Source: DASWFI01 sp036394315
Lineage (GTDB): Bacteria > Patescibacteriota > Doudnabacteria > UBA920 > O2-02-FULL-48-8
Assembly: GCA_036394315.1 (NCBI GenBank)
Contig: DASWFI010000142.1
Coordinates: 1 to 10,736 of the forward strand
Reading direction: 5' to 3'
DNA: 10,736 bases
Below, in pieces: positions 6,895-10,736 of the stretch. Below the pieces are notes generated by a model. That model did no database searches and was not told the origin of the DNA. It saw only the letters and a program-made list of their open reading frames with translations. Both the position numbers and the translations under genes were made by a program. Every line of letters starts with the position of its first letter. Position 1 is the first letter of the stretch.

Positions 6895-6913
6895 TAGCGA
6901 AGAGGGCGGGATT
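6895..6913 (-). other. Probable tRNA-Ser 3'-end remnant (att-site candidate)
   Basis: Read on the minus strand the segment is AATCCCGCCCTCTTCGCTA. It fits, in order, the end of a T-loop (AAT), the 3' strand of the T-stem (CCCGC), a 7-nt acceptor 3' strand (CCTCTTC), a discriminator G (typical of bacterial tRNA-Ser), and CTA where CCA might stand. Sequence upstream does not continue as a tRNA: TTCGA is replaced by TTGGT, and no D-arm or anticodon arm can be drawn. A terminator-like hairpin follows. Isolated tRNA 3' ends are commonly left at the far junction of integrated elements. The match is short, so chance is possible. Confidence 0.4.
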
Positions 6914-6939
6914 ACCAAGAAAAATGGATGGGGTCTTGA

Positions 6940-7059
6940 CTGGATAAGAAGGCCATCAGCGATTTCATAAAAGCCGATAAATTGAAACGCGCAAAGGCCA
7001 GGGCAAGACCTATAAAAAGCAAACCTACCCGGTTAAAAAGAACACGCTCTAAAGCCTAG
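6940..7059 (+). pseudogene. Possible gene remnant encoding a Lys/Arg-rich tail
   Basis: An open stretch of 39 codons runs from just after a TGA (6937-6939) to TAG (7057-7059). It encodes LDKKAISDFIKADKLKRAKA followed by a Lys/Arg/Pro/Ser/Thr-rich tail ending RTRSKA. There is no ATG in frame; the first codon is CTG. The composition resembles a basic C-terminal tail of a nucleic-acid-binding protein, but no family is recognised. It could be the end of a decayed gene or a chance frame. Confidence 0.2.
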
Positions 7060-7130
7060 GTTAAATAAAATCATGCATTTCCCATATTTATTTATCTCGC
7101 CTTAATTGCGAAACTCCCCAGTTATCGCTT

Positions 7131-7165
7131 ATCAAAAATAAAGCGGCCACACAAGGTGTGACCGC
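7131..7165 (-). terminator. Intrinsic terminator of the PepSY-like gene
   Basis: On the minus strand gcggtcacac (7165-7156) pairs with gtgtggccgc (7152-7143) in a 10-bp GC-rich stem with one G-U pair and a 3-nt loop, followed by tttatttttgat. It lies about 65 bp downstream of the stop at 7230. Stem strength, short loop and U-rich tail are those of a rho-independent terminator. Confidence 0.75.
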
Positions 7166-7229
7166 GGAATACCTGCACTATGCTTTGCTATACATTATCT
7201 GAAGCCAATCTTTATAGTAACACGAATCC

Positions 7230-7715
7230 TTATAGTTTCCTTTCCTGCATCAACTGTCCATTATCATCATAAACGATCAGGCAGGTATTTTTCATCGCAT
7301 TAAGGTCGGCATCCTCCGTATTCAAATTATCCAGATAGAGATAATAGGTATGCCCGCCCGCTGTTTCTACATCCACAATCCTGTTCACGTACCAACTGTC
7401 GAATTTATCCTTTCTCAACGCCGTTCTGACTGCTTCCGGGAGGTCACCGGCCGTCTTGATTTTTGCCTCTGTTCTCACCCAGGCCCCGTTGCCGGAGTAA
7501 ATGGCACGGTATTTTTTGTTCCTAAGTTTAAATACGACGGTAAATCCTTCCTTTCCCGTTTTCCAATTCTCAAGTTGAGCTTGGGGATATCTTGATTCGA
7601 ATTTGGCAGTGACCGCTTTGGGAACGTCACCACCGATGGCCATTGCAGGACTGTCTTTTGCACACAGTCCGAAAGATAGAATCATGAGCATGATTTTGAC
7701 TGATAACTTTTTCAT
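7230..7715 (-). CDS. Exported PepSY-like (DUF2874/BLIP-fold) protein
   Basis: The 161-residue product has an N-terminal signal peptide (MKKLSVKIMLMILSFGLCAK, cleavage probably near SPAMA at residues 22-26). FGLC is a poor lipobox because the residue before Cys is Leu. The mature chain holds two PepSY-like units: VPKAVTAKFESRYPQA..ENWK..KEGFTVVFKLRNKKYRAIYSGNGAWVRTE (about 31-83) and LPEAVRTALRKDKFDSWYVN...GGHTYYLYLDN (about 93-130). These match the pattern [V/L]PxAV..F...YP...W of the Bacteroidota periplasmic PF11396-like family. Function in the family is not established; such proteins often sit near two-component systems or outer-membrane proteins. The gene is monocistronic here, divergent from the porin, and followed by its own terminator. 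Confidence 0.82.
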   Translation of the reverse strand: MKKLSVKIMLMILSFGLCAKDSPAMAIGGDVPKAVTAKFESRYPQAQLENWKTGKEGFTVVFKLRNKKYRAIYSGNGAWVRTEAKIKTAGDLPEAVRTALRKDKFDSWYVNRIVDVETAGGHTYYLYLDNLNTEDADLNAMKNTCLIVYDDNGQLMQERKL

Positions 7716-7737
7716 TTTTGCTTTTTTATTGATTGCC

Positions 7738-7745
7738 CAAAATTA
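7738..7745 (-). promoter_or_regulatory. Candidate -7 box for the PepSY-like gene
   Basis: On the minus strand this reads TAATTTTG, matching the Bacteroidota TAnnTTTG -7 element, 23 bp upstream of the ATG at 7715. A TTG triplet lies 25 bp further upstream (7771-7773), longer than the usual spacing. It is a plausible but unproven promoter. Confidence 0.35.
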
Positions 7746-7910
7746 ATTACTTCGGCAGTACAGATGTCATCAATAGTAGTTATGTGCTATTACAAAATGT
7801 TATGAGAAGGACTGTGGTTCTTATATAACTGCAGGTAATCGTCCATTAAAAAAAGCTATTTCTCTGACTTGTTAGTCTCGATGACCTTTGCGGATCTAAA
7901 ACAGAAATTG

Positions 7911-9275
7911 ATGAAAAAATGGATTGTTTTAATTGTCATCACACCACAAATAGCGTTTATGGCTACTGCTCAAACCTCGCTGCCCAGCGCTCTTAAGAAT
8001 GGACAATTTACCGGACATCTGAGATATTTCTTCATGAGTACACAAAATGAAGGGCCGCTTACTGACTACTATGCCTCTGCCCTTGGAGGGGGAATCAGAT
8101 ATGAAATCGGCGAATTCCACCATCTTCAATTTACATTGAGTGAATTTTCGATCTTTAATGTCGGCTCATCGGACCTTACGAAGCCCGATAAATTGACTGG
8201 CCAGCCTAACCGGTATGAAATCGGGCTTTTTGATATCACCGATCCTTCGAAAAAAATTGCTTTAACCAGGCTGGAGGAATTTTATCTCAAATACCAGATC
8301 AAAAACTCCTATATCAGGCTGGGAAGGCAGTTCATTAATTCAGCCTTTATTAATCTGCAGGACGGCCGTATGAGTCCCACTGCAGTAGAAGGTGTTTGGT
8401 CCGCAATTAATGAGATAAAAAAACTTCAGATTCAATTGGGTTGGCTTTGGGGTGTCTCGCCCAGAAGCACTACCAGGTGGTATAATCCCGGGCAGTCGTT
8501 GGGCCTATATCCGGTCGGAGTGAACGCCGATGGAACAAAATCGGGTTACAGTGGTAACATAAATAGCAAAGGCATCGCAATCCTGCAAGTGACTGCAGAA
8601 GCGGCAGACAGTCTCCGGCTCCAGGTTTTGGACATGGTTGTAGCCAATGTCCTCAATACATCGATGGCCCAGGCAGACTACACAATTGCCTTACCTAACA
8701 GTTCTTCTCTGTTTATGGGTCTTCAGTCAATTCAGCAATTTGCCCTGGCAAACGGGGGAAACAGCAATCCATTAAAGACCTATGCTTTGAAAGGATCCAG
8801 GTCTTTAACCTTTGGAGCAAAGGCAGGCTGGAAGACCCGGCAATGGGAGACTTCCTTTAGTTATAATCGCATTACATCCGAAGGCAGGTATCTGGCGCCG
8901 CGTGAATGGGGGCTGGACCCCTTCTTTACGTTTCTACCCCGCGAAAAGAATGACGGATTCGGGAATGTTAACGCCTTTAAGGTTGACATTGGCTTCAACC
9001 AGGCCAAAGCGAGGTTAAAGATTTCATTGGCCGCAGGCTATTATCACCTACCCGATGTGAAGGATTATGCGCTTAACAAATACAGCTTTCCATCGTATAC
9101 GCAGTTGAATTTAAACATACATTATTCCTTTCCCGGTTTCTTCAGGGGACTGGAAACCGAGGCTTTGATCGTAAGTAAGCTAAAGAATGGCGAAACATTC
9201 GGCAACGACAAGTTTATTATCAATAAAGTCAACATGGTGCAGTACAATCTTGTCTTCAACTATTTCCTTAAATAA
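7911..9275 (+). CDS. Outer-membrane porin, OprD-like family
   Basis: From the ATG at 7911 the product is 454 residues with a signal peptide (MKKWIVLIVITPQIAFMATA, cleavage before Gln21). The frame is open upstream to a TTG at 7869, but the MKK start gives a normal signal sequence. The mature chain alternates polar and hydrophobic residues as in a beta-barrel and carries features of Bacteroidota OprD-type porins: GHLRYFFMSTQNEGPLTDYYASALGGGI near the N-terminus, RYEIGLFDI (101-109), RLEEFYLKY (120-128), GRQFINSAFINLQDGRMSPTAVEGVW (138-163) and SPRSTTRWYNPGQS. It ends in an aromatic-rich strand, VQYNLVFNYFLK, as expected for barrel assembly. Solute specificity is unknown. It lies divergent from the PepSY-like gene across 195 bp and convergent with the DUF983 operon. 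Confidence 0.85.
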   Translation: MKKWIVLIVITPQIAFMATAQTSLPSALKNGQFTGHLRYFFMSTQNEGPLTDYYASALGGGIRYEIGEFHHLQFTLSEFSIFNVGSSDLTKPDKLTGQPNRYEIGLFDITDPSKKIALTRLEEFYLKYQIKNSYIRLGRQFINSAFINLQDGRMSPTAVEGVWSAINEIKKLQIQLGWLWGVSPRSTTRWYNPGQSLGLYPVGVNADGTKSGYSGNINSKGIAILQVTAEAADSLRLQVLDMVVANVLNTSMAQADYTIALPNSSSLFMGLQSIQQFALANGGNSNPLKTYALKGSRSLTFGAKAGWKTRQWETSFSYNRITSEGRYLAPREWGLDPFFTFLPREKNDGFGNVNAFKVDIGFNQAKARLKISLAAGYYHLPDVKDYALNKYSFPSYTQLNLNIHYSFPGFFRGLETEALIVSKLKNGETFGNDKFIINKVNMVQYNLVFNYFLK

Positions 9276-9296
9276 ACGAGAGACATACCCGGCCAT

Positions 9297-9330
9297 AGTT
9301 GAGTACCTTCAACTCATAATTTACTTTTTA
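9297..9330 (+). terminator. Weak hairpin with T-rich tail after the porin gene
   Basis: The arms agttgag (9297-9303) and ttcaact (9308-9314) form a 7-bp stem (one G-U pair) with a 4-nt loop, followed by a T-rich stretch (ttactttttatattttt). It lies 22 bp after the porin stop between convergent genes. The stem is AT-rich and short, so it is only a tentative terminator. Confidence 0.4.
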
Positions 9331-9335
9331 TATTT

Positions 9336-9767
9336 TTAAATAGCCCTAGTTTTAGAGTTAATTCCATTTTCCGTTTCGTTTGTCTGTTCTTTATCCCAGT
9401 TGCTGTTATAGCTTACAAAAAAAGAAAGCCACATTGTACGAGACAAACGCATTATCCAGGGTTGCAGCACAATAAGAAAAAAGGCGTTAAAACCCAGCCA
9501 CCAAAACAGGCGGTTATCATTTAAAGAGAACCCTATTAATACCCACCAGGCAATAAAAGTAGATACAGATAATGCAACGGTTAATGCATAGCTTGCATAT
9601 GCAGAGCCAAAATAAAAGCCCGGTTCTTTTTCTGTAGGCTGCCCACATACTGAACACTTTTCCGGCATTTTCATAAAACCTTTTTTGTAAGCAGAAGGGG
9701 AGAGAAAAATATTGCCCTTCCTGCACCGGGGACATTTGTTTTTCAATAAAGCTTCTATATAATTCAT
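9336..9767 (-). CDS. DUF983 family zinc-ribbon membrane protein
   Basis: The 143-residue product begins with a zinc-ribbon-like pair of CXXC motifs, CPRC (12-15) and CSVC (38-41), within the DUF983 pattern CPRCRKGNIF...MPEKCSVCGQPTEKEPGFYFGSAYASYAL. Two to three transmembrane helices follow: about 57-80, 86-104, and an amphipathic or third segment about 107-119. DUF983 proteins of alphaproteobacteria and Bacteroidota are often found near cytochrome oxidase assembly genes, but their role is unknown. It is the last gene of a minus-strand unit, starting 9 bp after the preceding stop. The C-terminal tail after residue 120 is polar and low in complexity. Confidence 0.88.
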   Translation of the reverse strand: MNYIEALLKNKCPRCRKGNIFLSPSAYKKGFMKMPEKCSVCGQPTEKEPGFYFGSAYASYALTVALSVSTFIAWWVLIGFSLNDNRLFWWLGFNAFFLIVLQPWIMRLSRTMWLSFFVSYNSNWDKEQTNETENGINSKTRAI

Positions 9768-9776
9768 AGTAAATAT

Positions 9777-10175
9777 TTATGCCAGTGAAGTAATTATATA
9801 ATAGGCCGCCCATGCAAGGAAGATCATAACTGCCGCCCACAACCAGGAAGGGACACTTTTGGGAGTTTCGCTGCCATCAATTAAAAATTTTTTCTGATTT
9901 CCTTTGCTGTATGCATTTATCATTATTGGCACTATGCCATCCACTTTATCATTTTCATTCAAGCCATCAATAGAAATGGCAGGACCATTACGTACTGTAA
10001 AGGGCACCAGTTTAATGCCCTCTTTGCCCAGTGTGTCTTTACTTATAATTTTTAAAGCATGACTCCCATCCACCAACTTTCGGGTGTCTAGCTCAAAATT
10101 AACCGGCACCATAAATTCTCCAATAGGCTTTGGGTCTTCATCAATAAACAATATGACTTTGCTTTTATCTTCCAT
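9777..10175 (-). CDS. Tail-anchored Ig-like domain protein of the cytochrome c cluster
   Basis: This 132-residue protein has no N-terminal signal peptide. An N-terminal beta-rich region contains PVNFELDTRKLVDGSHALKI (about 24-43), a pattern typical of Ig-like/bacterial surface beta-sandwiches where 'the direction of life is to be told' by G-S-H. It continues with VPFTVRNGPAISIDGLNEND and VDGIVPIMINAYSKGNQKKF. A single C-terminal hydrophobic helix (about 108-130, WLWAAVMIFLAWAAYYIIT) would anchor it in the membrane. It starts 2 bp after the stop of the CPEC protein gene and ends 9 bp before the DUF983 start, so it is translated as part of one operon. I recognise it only as a conserved hypothetical that I would expect next to cytochrome c/oxidase genes in Bacteroidota; the function is unknown. 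Confidence 0.75.
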   Translation of the reverse strand: MEDKSKVILFIDEDPKPIGEFMVPVNFELDTRKLVDGSHALKIISKDTLGKEGIKLVPFTVRNGPAISIDGLNENDKVDGIVPIMINAYSKGNQKKFLIDGSETPKSVPSWLWAAVMIFLAWAAYYIITSLA

Positions 10176-10177
10176 GA

Positions 10178-10435
10178 CTATTCAAAATTTAACACAGTAT
10201 ATTTAATGTGATTAGGTTGTCTTTCACCCGGCCTTACAATCCACTTAATTGTATAGAATAAAGTGATAGCAGTAATAAAAGCCACAGACCATACAATTAC
10301 GTAATCCCAGTTACCATCAGGGACACCTCCATGAACAATTCCCCTCAAAATTTTGGGTTGTTGTTTTTCGCATTCCGGGCAAGCAGACACAGCTAAATAC
10401 GAGGCAGAGAGCATTACTGAAATTAATTTTTTCAT
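10178..10435 (-). CDS. Small membrane protein with CPEC motif
   Basis: From the ATG at 10435 the product is 85 residues. The frame is open upstream to 10516, but that start would overlap the cytochrome c gene and place 27 polar/basic residues ahead of the signal segment. An N-terminal hydrophobic stretch (1-18) ends at SACPEC; Cys19 and Cys22 form a CXXC pair, which could bind metal or a thiol. Ala-Cys could also suit lipidation, but the lipobox is imperfect. A second hydrophobic helix (about 44-66, DYVIVWSVAFITAITLFYTI) is followed by a basic tail (KWIVRPGERQPNHIKY). The gene lies 4 bp after the cytochrome c stop. I do not recognise a named family; an oxidase accessory or small-subunit role is inference. 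Confidence 0.75.
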   Translation of the reverse strand: MKKLISVMLSASYLAVSACPECEKQQPKILRGIVHGGVPDGNWDYVIVWSVAFITAITLFYTIKWIVRPGERQPNHIKYTVLNFE

Positions 10436-10439
10436 ATTA

Positions 10440-10736
10440 TTATTTTTTTTCAGGTGAATGTATTTTAACAATATCCATAAGTTTTTGCACTTCGTCCACT
10501 GTAACTTTCTTAGCATTATTTCCCCAGCTGGATTTCTCGTAGTTCATAATAGTAGCCACTTCTTCAGGCGTTAAATTATTGTTTGTGCCCACCGCAGGCA
10601 TAACGCCATATTCTTCTCTTGCGTTATACCCATTCATAATGACCCCAACCATTGTTTCGGAGTTGTCATTTAATACTATCGGGCTGCCTTTTAGAGAAGG
10701 GAATGCTCCTTTTAATCCTTCTCCATTTGGCTGGTG
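10440..10736 (-). CDS. Class I cytochrome c, C-terminal part (cut by the window edge)
   Basis: The minus-strand frame is open through the window end and encodes 98 residues here. The first residue is His followed by QPNGEGLKGAFPSL, which is the sequence expected right after a CXXC: the His is almost certainly the proximal ligand of a CXXCH heme site whose cysteines lie just outside the window. Further on, NGYNAREEYGVMPAVG supplies the distal Met ligand (GVMPA), and LTPEEVATIMNYEKSSWGN is the C-terminal helix with the conserved Tyr and Trp of small class I cytochromes. An internal ATG at 10652 is not the start, because the homology runs upstream of it. It is the promoter-proximal member, within this window, of the minus-strand unit that includes the CPEC, Ig-like and DUF983 genes. 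Confidence 0.88.
   Translation of the reverse strand, partial: HQPNGEGLKGAFPSLKGSPIVLNDNSETMVGVIMNGYNAREEYGVMPAVGTNNNLTPEEVATIMNYEKSSWGNNAKKVTVDEVQKLMDIVKIHSPEKK

Larger units (their letters stand above)
6798..7229. other. 432-bp gene-free interval with hairpins and relics
   Basis: This interval separates the sulfur-type cluster (+) from the PepSY-like gene (-), which converge on it. From left to right it holds a 13-bp stem-loop (6861-6891), a segment resembling the 3' end of a minus-strand tRNA (6895-6913), a Lys/Arg-rich open stretch without a start codon (6940-7059), and a minus-strand intrinsic terminator (7131-7165). No intact protein gene is seen on either strand. Confidence 0.7.

Noticed and set aside
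1..10736. CRISPR arrays, complete insertion sequences, rRNA genes or complete tRNAs
   Set aside because: No regularly spaced repeats, no transposase gene, no terminal inverted repeats with target duplications, and no foldable full tRNA were found by reading.

Overview
The window looks like a chromosomal segment of a Bacteroidota bacterium, probably from the Sphingobacteriia/Chitinophagia side. The evidence is the large two-FtsX-domain ABC permease in the lineage's typical form, a periplasmic PepSY-like protein, an OprD-type porin with a QDGRM signature, moderate GC, weak or absent Shine-Dalgarno sequences, and candidate TAnnTTTG -7 promoter boxes. The taxonomic call is inference; no rRNA or complete tRNA is present.

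Layout. (1) 19-2409 (+) encodes a FtsX/MacB-type ABC permease. (2) 2442-3809 (-) is a two-gene unit: an atypical short-chain dehydrogenase/NAD(P)-binding protein followed by a DUF2461 protein. (3) 3810-4265 is a 456-bp divergent intergenic region with a 7-bp-arm palindrome. (4) 4266-6797 (+) is a three-gene exported cluster: a diheme cytochrome c of the TsdA (thiosulfate dehydrogenase/tetrathionate reductase) type, an exported DsrE-family protein, and an orphan type-II periplasmic binding protein. A 10-bp-arm inverted repeat lies between the last two. (5) 6798-7229 is a 432-bp gene-free stretch holding a strong hairpin, what looks like the 3' end of a tRNA-Ser gene on the minus strand, a Lys/Arg-rich ORF remnant and a good minus-strand terminator. 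(6) 7230-7715 (-) is a PepSY-like protein, divergent from (7) 7911-9275 (+), an OprD-type porin. (8) 9336-10736 (-) is a tightly packed unit, read right to left: a class I cytochrome c cut by the window edge at its CXXCH motif, an 85-residue exported/membrane protein with a CPEC motif, a tail-anchored Ig-like protein, and a DUF983 zinc-ribbon membrane protein.

How it may work together. The cluster in (4) is the most interesting unit. All three products carry export signals. The cytochrome keeps the Cys that is the heme-1 ligand in TsdA enzymes, the DsrE protein has a single Cys in a sulfur-carrier-like position, and the binding protein belongs to the fold that includes molybdate, sulfate and thiosulfate receptors but has no transporter genes beside it. 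I infer a periplasmic sulfur-oxyanion (thiosulfate/tetrathionate/polysulfane) redox and trafficking module. The right-hand cytochrome c cluster may supply or drain electrons at the membrane, but that link is speculative. The tRNA-like remnant raises the possibility that part of the window is an integrated island.
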